Part shown: positions 23,934 to 36,397 of the stretch, in pieces
Layout: every line of letters begins with the position of its first letter
How positions within the stretch are numbered: position 1 is the stretch's first letter
Source: Arthrobotrys musiformis
Taxonomy: Eukaryota > Ascomycota > Orbiliomycetes > Orbiliales > Orbiliaceae
Direction: 5' to 3'
DNA: 64,000 nt
NCBI GenBank assembly: GCA_036971715.1
Contig: JAVHJL010000004.1
Span: 62,001 to 126,000, forward strand
Position numbers and translations under genes: made by a program
The notes under the pieces: generated by a model
Database searches by the model: none
Seen by the model: the letters and a program-made list of their open reading frames with translations, nothing else
Told to the model about the DNA's origin: nothing

Positions 23934-26285
23934 TGTTGCAGATGTCACACCTGCTCTTCGTGCTGGCTTGAATCTGGCCAACTGCAGTTTTTTGAGTCGA
24001 GGCTTCGGCGGGCGAAAGAGACGTTCTGGATTCGGATCCAAAAGATATCGAGACAAAACGACAGAGAAACCCGAAGACGTGGTATTCGCGAGGAGTAGCC
24101 CGTTTCCAGTGTTCGCGAGACGGCGGATTCGAAAGGAGATGTGGAGTTACTGTTTCTACGATATGTTACCAGCATGCATCCAACAGAAGGTTTGAGATTT
24201 GGTGACGATTCGATTCAGCCGCTTCTGCTGGGATTAAAATAGCAACAGCATGTACTCCGTACGTACTGACTTCCCGAACGGAGCACATACATGTACTGTA
24301 TGTATACATGTTCACAAGCCCTCCGAAATCCTTCGACGATGGACCCGACTCGACCGACTGCAGCTGACTGGCCTATTTGCACAAGTACTTGTGTACATAC
24401 ATGTCCATCCAATACACAAGGGCAGCGATGTGCATTGCAAGGGTTCCCTTCGAAGCAGGTACAACATCCGCCTACATGCACACTCACCCAAAGATCTGAT
24501 GACGGATTTAAGCAGCGTCCTAACCTGCAAACAATGCAAAGTGACCAGCAAACGACGGAGTGCTTGTCAAGAAACCCCAAGGAAGGAGTTCAACTCGAAA
24601 GGGGCAGGTCGTTATGTCCCATGCATGAAGGACACGATCGAACGGATCCAGAAATCCGGATGCTTCATCTGGTCTGAAAAGAAGCTTCTGAAAAAACACT
24701 TGAAGACGGCAGTAAAACTTCAGACGAACTTCTTCATGCCCTTTCGGGACTGGACTTTCCACACCGTCCTCAATGTGGGTCCCTTGAGGGACAGCCGGGT
24801 GTCAAACAGCCCTTCGCTCAACGGCCCTCGAACGAAGCGAAACGTCGGCAGGGACTTGGAGAGTTTGACGTTCTCCTCCAGAGCCAAGATATATACCTAT
24901 TGCGCAAGCAGAGGAACTGGCTCCCGCACATGAGGGGGCAGGGTCAACCTGAATACCCGGTTTGGCCTCAAACCAGACTCCGTGACCCACTCGAGATGCG
25001 ATGTTGAGCTCTCTTATCGATTGCAGTTTCGAGCTCTCTCAGCTGCTTTGCATTTGCCTGTCCCAGACCTGCCGACCGAACCTCCCCCCCCAAGAAAACT
25101 AGACTGCCCGGTGCGGACTAAGCCTGTTTTTGCCCAGCATTTCTTCATGCTCTTTCTTCTCTTCCCAGACCCCCATCACCTGAAATCTCTGTTTAGGAAA
25201 TTGTTGGATGTGTTGTGGGAGCATCGAGGGAGTGGTTGAATCCTACGGCATTCTGCGTCTGGTTCCCTCCATCCATCCTTCGCAAGTGCGGTCGGTATTG
25301 CTGCAATCTCGCCGAACGTGAATCGAGGCATTGGCTGTCATTGGCTGGCCGGCCTTTCTCATCGGTACGATATTTATATCAATTTTCAATCGCTAAAAGA
25401 ATTCAGAACAAGCAATAACAGACGACGGGAATCACAACCTAGAAATCACGCAGCATTTTTTTTTTTTTTTTTTTTTTTTTTTCCCTTGAGTTAGTCTCTT
25501 GGGCCTCTTGGACCTCCGTGTAGCATCCTGACCCCCAACGTATTCTATTCCTACTATCCTCAGAACCAACCTTCTCCCCAAAGGTTCATCGTTCATTTTG
25601 AAACAACGAAGACTCCCAAGAAGACATTTCGATCGAAGCGGTGGACCGTATACATGGATGCTGGTTCATAACTTGTGCGCATTAACGGCAGCCCCGGCAT
25701 CGACGTATCAGCCCTGCATGTGCATCTTCCTCTAAACTGCGGGTTTTTTTAGTGTCGGTCTCCAACTTCTACCTCAACCCGTAAGTTTTTCGACATCCGA
25801 GACCTGTTCATATAGACCACACTCCCCCCAACTGCAGCTCCAACCGGCCTCTCTATTCTATTCATATACCTTCACGTTCTAGATCCGCGGATACGGTTTT
25901 AATCTCACTAATTCGAATGTCTGCTAACGTCCGTCGAGCGGACATTTCGACAGTCTGACAGGGTTGTAGGCTGGCACTAGCCCTGGACTGACCGTATACT
26001 CCTGCACCTATTTACACAGATTGTTTTTTAACAAATCATATAAACACAATTACTCTCCGAAAAGGACATCAATCAATTAATTTTTGCTTCTTGGGCCCTC
26101 TCTCCGTTATTCCAACCACCAACCTCCTAAATCAGGCCTTCACAACCCGACTTCTTCCTCCAACCCAACTAAACCCACCTCAACCAAAAATTTACTTTAA
26201 CAGGCATATATCGAGCAACGGGGGAAAAAAGAAAGAAATAAAGAAATAAACAAAGAGGGCCTTTGCCTCGACTGTCTCCAACAAG
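23934..26285. other. Divergent intergenic spacer, 2.35 kb
   Basis: Holds the promoters of the six-cysteine gene and the zinc-finger gene. A 227-codon open stretch at 24250-24933 is not supported by any family resemblance and overlaps other open frames. The part from about 25450 to 26285 is C/T-rich and intron-poor, as expected of a long regulatory-gene leader. ACATACATGT-like motifs occur at 24284-24310 and 24387-24406. Confidence 0.55.
25456..25482. repeat. Poly-T run, 27 bases
   Basis: Uninterrupted T run upstream of the zinc-finger gene. Such poly(dT) tracts exclude nucleosomes in fungal promoters, so it may help keep the promoter open (inference). Confidence 0.9.
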
Positions 26286-29270
26286 ATGTCGTGCGACTTC
26301 GTCCCTGCTGTTCAAGGCTCTTGGCAACGCTGGCAGTCTTTCCCATCAAGCGGTCAAGCTTCTGGTCAACATGGCATGCATCACCGCGTGCAATCTACGA
26401 ACATGCTTTTCCCTTCAAATGTGGACCCCATAGCTCAAGTCCCCAGGAATGGCCTTCGTGTATCACCATCAGAAGCCCGTGCCGCGCGTGCCGCCCAACC
26501 TAGCGGGATAACGATAGAAGCGGGGAGGAGATCTAGCGTGCTTTCGGATGGGAACCCTAGTTTCTTATTTGGTCAACAACCTCCTCCTTCCCAGCCTATA
26601 GAACATCTACGGAATGCCCAAACGAATGCCCGCGGCCTCCATGCAGGATTTGAAATACTTCCTATGTTTGGAGATAAGCCGCCTCAAGCCTCTAGGTCGT
26701 CGCCACGACTAGGTTCCAATGGCGCATCGGCGTCTAGTTACAACCTTGGTTTTGGATTTGGCTCTGATATGCAATCACACTACAGCTTCCGACCTGATGT
26801 CGGAAGAGCCATGTGTGGCAGCGAGGTTGATGAGTCCATGGCAGAATGGGAGCAGGAGCTTTTTCAATCTTATAGGAAGATGAAGTATTATGGGGAGGAA
26901 GAGCTCTCGAAGGAGCAGACTGTCGAGATAGTCACCAAGTTCACCGCTGCGGCTCGGGAGGCTTGGGTAAAACTCGAAACGGCAGCTAAATCCGACCAGG
27001 TTACACAGGGCTTTAAGGTGTTTTTCAAGTCTATCCGAAGCTTTGAGCATCTAACTAGACTTGGGTTCCAAAACCTAGATCAAGTACTTGAGGGAAAAAC
27101 GCCAACATCACTCATACCTATATATAGCGTACTTCATGTCGCCTATGCCATATCCCAAACAACATCGTCATCTATTCCTCAACTATCACAACCACTTGCC
27201 GTCAGTACTTTCTGCGCAGACGCCCAAAAACGTTGGAAGAAGTGCCTCAAATCCGGTCCTAACAGTTTAGGATTTTCAGAAGAAGGGGTTTTCGATGAGC
27301 TACTAGCCGTAATGACTCAAGAAATAGATGCTGCACTGGAATGGATATCCACTCGAACATGCATGACGGCCTGGACGAATGTCGATGAAACAGACGACGA
27401 AAGCGAATCACATTCGTATCTTCTAAGCCAGACGCACGTTACGGCAAGCGAAAATAATGGTTATCAGCACCAGCAGTCAAGCACCAGCCTCTCGCTGCAG
27501 GGCTCCGCAAAGTGCCATCAGATGGGCCTGCCACCCGAGCGGCAACCTGGTCGGGCACAATGGGACGTGGTGATGAGCGGGCCTATGTTCGCTCACATTC
27601 TGGCGTTCCTTGAGAGTAAGCAACTGTCCCAAATTCTACACATACCCTCCCGGGGCTAACAATCATTTTTTTCCAGACCTCCCCAAACTAGGTTCGATGA
27701 TGTCGAGGCTTTCATTCCCTACACCTCAGCCCCAGCAACTCTCCGGGCCGAATCTTCAAACACGGCCGCCATGTCAAACAGTTGGCGATTTCAAAACTTC
27801 GCTTCTGAAATTCATCATTAGCCAGATCTGGGGCAAACAGAAGTTCAATTGGGTTGGCCACATAATGCGTGCAGCTATCAACATGGTTCAATACGGCGCC
27901 ATCCAGTGTCTTAGGGACTTTGAAGATTACGTTGTCGGGTTGACGAAGGTAACAATACTATTTTTGTTATACCGAACAGCCGATGCAATTGCTAATGTAA
28001 CCTCTCTTAAATTTAGTTCTGTGAAGAAGTCCCTAAGAGACTGGATTTCCTGGACTCTTTCTTAGACATATGCGTGACATTTGCGCCCATGTTCACTGAT
28101 CTTCAGGTTCGGAAGGGCCAAACGCCCTACTGTACTGGATATAGGAACGCCCGCCTAAGACTCGAGAGGGCGACTATGCTATCTCGATACCAAGCACGAC
28201 GGCACTCGATGCAAATGAGGCTTACCGGCTCCCCATTGCGAGCCATGAGGGCTAATTCGATCTCCAACATCCCAGTCGAACACCTTAGACTGCAGCTACC
28301 ATTCATGGATCTTTCTTCTGAGGCGATACCTTCAAATTCCCCACCCCAACTATCCCCTACAGGTTCCTTCTCATCGGGAACCTTGTCCGAGGCTACTAGC
28401 CTCGCTCCATCAGTACCCGCCGCAGGGAGTCCCTCGCTCAGCATATCCACTCTAGGAGATGCGTTGGGAAGCAAGACTACTTCAGACTCTATTTATGACT
28501 TCTTGGTACCTACGAACTCGTGGAACTCGCAGCAAGTGCCCTACCAAGCAACAAGGCTCCAGGAAGCATGCCAGGGGATGTCAGTCAGTTGGCCACAGGC
28601 CTACGGCTCCTGTCAAATCACGGCGCCCACCACAATAGCCGACATAGTTTCCAGTATAACGGCGAGCTCTACATGGGACAACACAATTGCTGCTACAGCT
28701 CACCCGGACTTCGCTCCCATCACCGGCTTTACTGCTCCTGATGAGCATGACATATCCGATCTGATCGGCCAGGTCTCAGATGGTACCCCGGAATCTATCG
28801 ACGATGCACTTAGCTTCTCGGATGCGGTCCCGAGAAATGCCCGAGACGATGCATCCCAGGACATGGAAACAGATTCCGACCCAGTTGCGACAAGCACAGC
28901 TACAACATCTCCGCGCGGTATCCGACCGCGTCGGGCCCCTCGAAGCAAGAAAGCCCCGGGAGGAAGAATCTTCATATGTGATTTCCCCGGCTGTGGCGCA
29001 GAGATTCGTGGAGCAAAATACACCCAATCCAACAGTAACCTTCTCCGCCACCAGCGCTCTTCACACGGCCTCGGCGGGAGCGTTGGCACTGAGTTTACAT
29101 GCGAGGTGGCGGGTTGCGTGGCAAAGTATCGGGGTGCAAGAGCACGTGAGAACCTCAAGACACATATGAAGAATAAACACGGGATCCGGACGAAGGCACT
29201 GAGGAAAGGCGGGCGGCAATCGGGAAGCAATATGCCTTTGGAGGTTATTTCCGAGGATGAGAGCTCCTAG
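26286..29270 (+). CDS. C2H2 zinc-finger protein, putative transcription regulator
   Basis: Three exons: 26286-27615, 27677-27948 and 28017-29270, joining to 951 aa. Residues 1-180 are disordered and rich in Gln, Ser and Pro. A helical domain follows at about 190-560 (for example EEELSKEQTVEIVTKF and FCEEVPKRLDFLDSF). A Ser/Thr/Pro-rich region leads to an Arg/Pro basic patch and two C-terminal zinc fingers. Their ligands are C855, C860, H879, H884 and C896, C901, H917, H922, giving C-X4-C-X18-H-X4-H and C-X4-C-X15-H-X4-H. The X4 between cysteines is wider than the usual X2 but is seen in several fungal finger families. This architecture fits a nuclear DNA-binding regulator; its targets are unknown. 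Introns of 61 and 68 bp have clean ends. Confidence 0.85.
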
Positions 29271-29308
29271 CGAGGCCCGACTGTACGGATGTACCCCTGT
29301 TTCGGCTA

Positions 29309-29358
29309 CCCACACATCCGCCCATCCATCCACCCATCCATTCGTCCATTCATTCATC
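29309..29358. repeat. CATC/CATT microsatellite
   Basis: Imperfect tetranucleotide repeat (CCCATCCATCCACCCATCCA and variants) starting about 40 bp after the zinc-finger stop codon, probably in its 3' UTR. Confidence 0.75.
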
Positions 29359-31171
29359 GACAGGTGGGAATCAGAAAACCCAGAATAGTTCCTTTATGAT
29401 GCCTACCTCCTAGCCCCACATAATATCCCATTCGATTGTCCTTGCTTTAGCTAGAGTATCATTTTTTAATCTCAATGATGGATGTTTTTTGGCGTTTTAC
29501 TCTTCGCTCTTTGGGGAGATATGTGCACCGTTTTCGAAATCCTTCGCGGGATTCTTCACGACTTCCTCAGCATATCATTATTTACTCTATTCCATTCTCC
29601 TCCGTTCACATTCACGTCGGTATTTTGATAGTTTTGGTTGCCTTTATGAGCTCATGATAGGAGTTTCTTGCTTTGTTGACACCCTAAACCACTGCTGCTC
29701 TATTTCTTCCTTATTTCTATTTTAATGTTTCTTTCTTTCTTTTTTTCGCTCTATCCCCCCCTCTCGCAAGATGCATCGATGGTTTAAAAAACCCCTTTCA
29801 AATACCCTGTTGCAGTTTTCTAGATGGGTTTCTTTAATTGACGGGCTTTCCCTTCTCTCATTACGAACTTCTTTGCGCGTTGATCGACTGGTTTGTCGTC
29901 GGGACTGGTGCACCGGAAGGCCGGTCATCAACAATCTAGATGTGTAGACGTGCACACGCATCGTGCTTTATATATAGGTATGGGTATACATACATATAAA
30001 AGGCTGACCCTCATACATCATGTACACATGTGAATGTGTCGCACCCCACAGCCTATCAATCGCCTTTTTTTTCCTTACTATATATCTAGTATACTATAGA
30101 TTTTGTATTTAGATAGTACTAAAACCAATCGCGAAAGTCAGTGTTATAACTCTTGATCACAAATCATTTACATAGTAACCGGACCGCTGATGTGCCTAGA
30201 ACTAGGACCAGGAGCTTACCTATTTACATGCAAAGTTTACGATGGTGCTAAGAGCCCTCAAGCAATATAAGCTTTCCCAGGTCACCTGCGAACGAGCTCT
30301 CCATTGCTCCCCAAACATCCAGCACGGGATGACGTCAGGGCCTAAGAATCATCACTGTATTAGGAACCTTCCAGCTGCAGCCAATGGACCTAAGTCCTTA
30401 GAAGGTCGTTTGACCGGGCGCTTGACGGCATTACGAATCTCGTGAGATCACCTGTCCAATGCCTAATGCATGTTGACGGCGGTTCCAGAACCTTACCAGT
30501 GCAGGGCCGAGTTATCCGTCTCCCCTGGCCAAGCCTTTTGCATGCTTCCACCATGCACCAGCACCGCATTCTTTCCCCACAACCGAAAGAATAAAATTCA
30601 AATCCCATGATATCCGATCTTTAAAGAAGAAGATGAAGAGAAGAGGACAAAAAAGGACCCGTTTCTAGACTGGGTGGGAATTCCTCAGAGGCCGTTTTTC
30701 GCAGGGATGTCCTGTTGTTTTTTTGCTTTCTGCTGGTCAGCATGCTTGGGGCCAATTGGGGTTGACGTTTGGCCGCGATATGGCCGCTATGACGTCGCAA
30801 ACGGGCAATGCCAATGCTAGTTTTTTCTGCGGCGGCCAGAAAGAAACAACTTCGCAAACTCAAACGTATCGAAATCAGCAAGACCTCAATATGACCAAAT
30901 CCAAAGGTCGAGGGGAGGAACTAACTGGGAAAGAAAACATCCCGGACACCCCGGATTGTCGTAGATTCCTTGTGGATGAAGACCCTTGGCGGGCGGTCGT
31001 TCTTTGCAATCTGGATCATTCAATCATCTGCCATTAATTATGATTCTCGTTATGATCCACTGCAACCAGGCTTTTCTGGATTTCGACGAACTCTTCCCCA
31101 TAGCGTCATAGCCCGGTCTGTACCATATCACTCCTTTTTAGATAGATCTATGAAAGGCGAGGGAAAGAGAG

Positions 31172-31209
<38 letters not shown>
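31172..31209. repeat. Poly-A run, 38 bases
   Basis: Longest homopolymer in the window. No flanking open reading frame or duplication suggests a retrotransposed transcript. Confidence 0.9.
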
Positions 31210-31211
<2 letters not shown>

Positions 31212-31523
31212 CCGGGGAGGTTCCAGGAATGCATATAACCATAGGACGATGCAATGATATAAATTCTCCCGTTCGCCGCCCTCAACCAGAATTCCGGAGA
31301 CCTGTCAATATCTTCCCTCCTACTTTTTCTCTTCCTTCCTTTTCGAGTTTCTGAACAATCTACTCTGTATTTGTTTCCCTTCTGTCTGGGAGCAGTGACG
31401 CAGTTACCCGTCGGACGGTCACACTGATGGTCCTCTTTGGTAAGCTAAGCTTATGCTTTCTTTTATGTCGTCGTCGTGCCTGATTAATATTCGATTGCCG
31501 CTATCTTCCACGCCAGCCGGGCA

Positions 31524-31530
31524 TATAAAA
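31524..31530 (+). promoter_or_regulatory. Candidate TATA box of sugar transporter 2
   Basis: TATAAAA on the plus strand, about 275 bp before the transporter ATG at 31803. The distance would imply a long leader, so support is moderate. Confidence 0.35.
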
Positions 31531-31802
31531 TGCATATGTTTAAAACAACGTTGTTGGTCTCTTATAAGTTATAAATCATTGAATTGATGCCAATTGATCT
31601 CGCTATGCCCATTAGATCTTCGGAATTTAATCTCTTCTAAAATATATATGCGACTTTTTACCACAAAAACAACAAAATTCCCGTAGCTTCCCACAGCCAC
31701 TTCGACCCAGCTATAGCATACCAGAAGCCCACCACGATCGCCTCAACGATACTGACGGAAACAGCCTATAACAAACACCAAGACCAGTATAGTGCGATCA
31801 TA

Positions 31803-33685
31803 ATGGGCTTGTTTCACAGCCAGCGGTTTAGCGATATCAGGGCCGTGGCCTCCGGCCCGGTATTGACCATCGGTTTGACCGCCAGCATGGGAGGTATTTC
31901 AAATCAGCCTGTTCACTAAGTCATCATATACCCCGAGTTTAGGAAGCAGAGGGCTAATTTTGGTTTCTAGGCTTCTTATTTGGAGCCGATACTGGTCAGA
32001 TTTCTGGGTTTCTGATCATGCGGGTGAGCATAACTTCTATATAAAACTCACACAGGAGGAAAGAGAGCGCTCTGTGACTAACGTCGCAACCGTCAAACTA
32101 GGACTTCCTCCGTCGTTTCGCCCAATACAAACCCGAAGAAGAAGAAAAGAACGGCGTACCCTACGGCTTCAACAACGTCCGTGAAGGGCTCATCGTCGGT
32201 CTTCTTTCCATCGGATGCCTTATCGGAGCCTTGATAGCCGCTCCGATCTCCAACCGCCTGGGTCGTCGTATGGCAATGATTGTTCTCTGCGGTGTCTTCT
32301 TGATCGGAAACACGATTCAAATCGCCTCATTCCATGCCTGGTACCAAGTCATGATCGGCCGTTTCATTTGTGGTCTTTCCGTTGGTGGGCTGTCGGTATT
32401 GGTTCCTGTTTATGTATCCGAAACGGTACCAAAACAGATTCGTGGAGCTTTGGTAGCTACATATCAGCTCTTCGTTACCATGGGTATCTTGACTTCCTAC
32501 TGTGTCAATCTAGGGACCAGCCATGTCGATGACACTGCATGGTCATGGAGAGCGGCCTTGATTATTGGCTATCTTTGGGCTTTGATCTTGATGGGTGGGA
32601 TGTTCATCCTTCCGGAAACCCCTAGATACCTTCTCTCCCAAGGCCGCAAAGACGATTGTATCAAAGCCCTCACATGGATTGCAGGGAGGAAGAATAAGAA
32701 TAATAATGCTTTAATCGAATCGCAATTCCAAGAAATGTCATCTGCTATCCATGAAGAGAAGAGTTTTGCGAGGAAATCATTCTTCAGCAGCTTTGATCCA
32801 AAGGATAAGATCATGTACCGGACCATACTTGGATTCGGACTGCAGATGTTCCAGCAGTTGACCGGTGCAAACTACTTTTTCTACGTAAGTTTCCTCCTCC
32901 CCCCATATTCGGATCTCACAATTTACAAGGGAGTAGAGCTAACGGCTTTCCTATAGTACGGCACAACCATTTTCCAATCCGTCGGCCTCACGAATCCCTA
33001 CGTCACGCAAATTATCCTCGGCGGAGTCAACGTCGTTTCCACTTTCCCAGGCCTTTGGTTCATCGAACGTTACGGCCGCCGCAAGCCGCTCATAATTGGC
33101 GGCCTCTGGCAATGTGCCTGGCTGATCGTCTTCGCCGCCGTAGGCTCACAAGCTGACCCCAATAGTTCAACTGTGGGCTCAATTCTAATCTTGTCGGCTT
33201 GTATGTTCATCTTCGGTTTCGCATCTACATGGGGCCCGGGTGTCTGGGTTGCCATCGGCGAAATTTTTCCCTTACGAGTCAGATCCCACAGTGCATCGTT
33301 CGCCACCGCCGGAAATTGGTCTTGGAACTTCCTTCTTGCGTTTTTCACACCATATATCACTTCATCGATCGGTTATCGCTACGGATATGTCTTTGCCGGG
33401 TGCAATTTGATCGGCGTCCTCATGGTTTTCTTCTTCTACTATGAGAGCTCGAATTTGACGCTTGAGCAAGTGGATGAGATGTACTGCGATAAGGACACTA
33501 AGCCGTGGAAGAGTGGGTCGTGGGTTCCCAAGGGCTTCGCCAGCAGAAGAGAGGCGGCGGAGACAGAGAAAGAAAGAGCGGTCGTTGACGCTGGTCTCAG
33601 AGAAGACGCTGCACATATTGAGAACACTAATCGGAATGGGTCGATGGATACACACACTACTAAGGAGAGTGTGAATGCTATATAG
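31803..33685 (+). CDS. MFS sugar transporter, high-affinity glucose type
   Basis: Four exons: 31803-31893, 31971-32023, 32102-32884 and 32957-33685, joining to 551 aa with 12 expected membrane helices. Family signatures are GGFLFGADTGQISGF in helix 1 (completed across the first intron), NRLGRRM after helix 2, PETPRYLLS before the central loop, QQLTGANYFFYYGTT in helix 7 (completed across the third intron) and ERYGRRKP after helix 8. This fits fungal high-affinity glucose/hexose-proton symporters in the plasma membrane; similarity to glucose sensors is possible, but the C-terminal tail (about 75 residues) is much shorter than a sensor's. Introns are 72-78 bp and the second has a GACTAAC branch site. 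The second exon is only 53 bp. Confidence 0.93.
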
Positions 33686-35649
33686 GCGAAAGCCCGACCT
33701 TTACCACCGTGGGAAACTTGAGAGGGCCGCCCTAAGCTTCAACCTTTTGAGCCTCAACGTGTTACGATGCTATGAATTGCATGCTGAATTACGTCTAAGG
33801 TATTTCTTTTTGTTTTATGCTTGTGTTTTCTTATTGCACACAAAAAAGTAATAACCCAACGAAAGGGTATAGCGAGTTATCTTAATAGCAACCACTCGTT
33901 TAATCAGATATACTGTATTGCATATGCATATTTCCTTCTTCGCTTCGCGATTGCACCATCATCAGGCATCATTGTATATTCAATGTTCCTTAGTTCCGTG
34001 AAATCGGATCTGGTATTTCCTGGACTCTGTTACTAGCCTCTCTGCGAAGTTTTCCAGAGTATATATATCAAGTTAGCCATATACCTATATAGCATGACCA
34101 TATTTATAACATTGCCGCTAGATACCTTGATCATGAGCATGCATACGCTACTTTGAAACGAATTCAATTGGTTCATAGACTCATATCATATTGGTATCAT
34201 AAACAAGGTCATACGATTTAAATACGAGACCTGGGCTTGATGATACGCAATAAAGGTGGAATTTCTAAATCGATTGGAATTTTAATTTTTGTACTTCATC
34301 AACTGAGGCCTCTTCCGTTGGTCACTGCATTCCTAAATCTCAACCAGCATCGCCGTCAATAGTTGTCCCATATCCACAATTCTGTGCCCGACCCACGCGC
34401 GTTAAATTTGCCCTTCTATCATCCATATACCTACCAACTTATCCCAGTAATATCCTAGATAAACCTCCACAGGGAATCCGTGGCGAGTGGCGTGAACGTG
34501 AACGCGGGGTGAAAGAATGTCCTGGTCAACGCCGACCTCAATACTCCTCCACCATCGCCGACCGGCTTTCCCAGCCTGTATGATCCAACACTCCATCTGC
34601 CAGCATACAACACCACTAACGCAAATAAGTTCTTTAAATCTTCCACCAGCTCTAAAGCCCTCCCGTTTGATCCTTCACACCGTTTCCAAATGCCCCGAAT
34701 GCTTTCACAAGGAGTTGGATAAAGAAGGATGTGCTGTTGAACACAAGCCTTGCGTGAATGGTGGTAAGAATGACAAAAAAGGACTAGCGAGACTCTGTGA
34801 TGAAGAGGTTGTGAAGGGGAATACGGGGGGCGAAGGGGGCAAATGTTGGGTTTGTGTGTTCAGAGGGAAGGTTGAGGACTTTGTGAAGAATAGTGATGAA
34901 TACGCTGATATGATCAAGTTGTGACTTACACTGCCGGCCTGGATAGATTCAAGATAGCCGCAATGCTAGACGGCGGCTAAGATAAAGGGTAATCAGAAAA
35001 AAACAAAGAAAGTAAGAAAAATCTCGCGAATCCGTTAGCTAAGTTTCGCGAATCTAGGAGATCTCGGGATCTTCAGTCGATATCCTGCAGTATGCGGATT
35101 TGAGTTCTACGTGGGCTCGTGACATCACAAACCGGTACCAGCCAAAACCACGGACGCTATCGTGTACTAATTTTGCATTTTACGCACGCATTCGATTGTA
35201 ACTTTTTTTGTTCTTTTACTAAGAGAATACCCTTCTTCATTTTCCAGTGTTGCCTTCCTATTTACTAAAGGATTAAAAATTACAGGCAAGAAAAGATTGG
35301 AGAAACCAAAAATTCAACCATTGTAAGGGAGGGGAGTAAGTAATATTAAGTCTAAAGGAGCGTGAGTTCGTCAAACATATATCGTGACAAAAGAATTAAG
35401 TGGTGTAGTTAAGGGATCACCAAAGCCGTAGTGGAATGAAGAGTTAAGAAAAGTACGAAAGTACTGAGCGGGCAATAAGTTCCTTATAGAAGTGGAAAAG
35501 TGAAGGCCAAAACATGAAAGAGCAGAAACAAAAGGCAGGGCCAAGGAGTCAAAACAAAAAAGTTCAAAAATGGGGTTTAGGAGATCCATTATCTTTATCG
35601 TGTCACCGTGAATAGGCCACAAAAGTGAGCTCGTAAAAAGAGCATTCCT
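33686..35649. other. Intergenic spacer containing one uncertain small gene
   Basis: AT-rich DNA apart from the Cys-rich frame at 34517-34924, listed separately. It lies between convergent genes, so no large promoter is expected. Confidence 0.55.
34517..34924 (+). CDS. Small Cys-rich protein or gene remnant, uncertain
   Basis: Single frame of 135 aa. The second half has coding character: CPECFHKELDKEGC, then EHKPC, LARLC and GGKCWVC give eight cysteines in CxxC-like pairs, which could bind zinc, and the end is acidic and hydrophilic. The first 50 residues look unnatural. In the other frame over the same stretch (from about 34530) a Pro/Ser/Asn-rich sequence reads well up to a stop near 34720. 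This pattern would result from an unrecognised intron or from one frameshift in a decaying gene. No family is recognised. Confidence 0.33.
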   Translation: MSWSTPTSILLHHRRPAFPACMIQHSICQHTTPLTQISSLNLPPALKPSRLILHTVSKCPECFHKELDKEGCAVEHKPCVNGGKNDKKGLARLCDEEVVKGNTGGEGGKCWVCVFRGKVEDFVKNSDEYADMIKL

Positions 35650-36397
35650 TTACAAGAACATGAAGCCGATCAAGGCAACGACACCAAGGACGAGGCTGTC
35701 CTTGGCGAGGATAGTACCGGCGCCACTTGGAGACTGAGTTGGGATTGGCAGACCAGTGGTGTAAGTAGAGGTAGTATTGGTTGGTGGGACGTATATGCTG
35801 GTAGGAACGGGGACAGTGGTAGTTGTGTCGCAGCTGGTGATAGTATGGGTACCAGTGACAGTGACAAGAGTGGTCCCAGGTGGGTAGTAGGTGGAAGTAG
35901 TATTGCTCCAAGAGAGAGTAGGGTAGACGGAGCTAGTGGGCTCCTCGGTGGTGGTTGGGCCGTAGGTTGGCTCGACAGTAGAAGAGGAAGAAGAGGGGGA
36001 TGGGATTGGGAAAGATGACCCGTTAGAATAGACGATACCGTCGAAGGAGCAGGCAGCGTCGCCAGAAGTCTCAGAAGTCTGCCAGCAAAGGGCCGAGGTT
36101 TTGACACCGACTGGCGGGACACCAGCAAGGTTGTTATTGCAGTTTCCTGGCTGTCCTTGTTCACCATTGCAACGTATGATGATGTTGCTGGTCAGAGAGT
36201 CTCCGGCACAGAAATTCTTGTCGACAGCATCACCAAGACACTGGAAGGTTCCGCTGGTCTCATTGCTGCAGGGTCAAGCAAGTACATGTTAGTATTTTGA
36301 CCAAATGGAACGCGAAAGATGCATCTACGTATACGTACTAGACGACCTGGGCATTGACGGCAGCGGCCGCGGCGAGGGCAACAATTGTGAACTTCAT
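35650..36397 (-). CDS. GPI-anchored six-cysteine protein B
   Basis: Two exons on the minus strand: 36397-36339 and 36265-35650, joining to 224 aa. A signal peptide covers residues 1-16 (ALAAAAAVNA). The core has six cysteines with exactly the spacing of the gene at 23224-23933 (C-X9-C-X12-C-X9-C-X17-C-X11-C) and shares FCAGDS, GVKTSALC and TSGDAAC. A Ser/Thr/Pro-rich stalk of about 100 residues follows, then a small-residue patch (SGAG) and a final hydrophobic segment (LVLGVVALIGFMFL), the signature of a GPI anchor. It is therefore expected at the plasma membrane or in the cell wall, heavily O-glycosylated. Codons are strongly C-ending, suggesting high expression. Role is unknown; a wall protein is most likely. 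Confidence 0.9.

Larger units (their letters stand above)
29271..31802. other. Intergenic spacer, 2.5 kb
   Basis: Non-coding by inspection. It contains a CATC/CATT-type microsatellite (29309-29358), a 38-base A run (31172-31209) and the promoter of the second sugar transporter at its right end. Confidence 0.6.

Noticed and set aside
24250..24933. 227-codon open frame on the plus strand, with a word similar to the C-terminal helix of the 4982-5785 protein (KKHLKTAVKLQ versus RKFLKTAIDLQ)
   Set aside because: No domain, unnatural composition, other open frames overlap it, and the shared word is too short and lysine-rich to show homology.
31172..31209. Poly-A tail of a retrotransposed element
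   Set aside because: No reverse-transcriptase-like frame upstream and no flanking target-site duplication visible.
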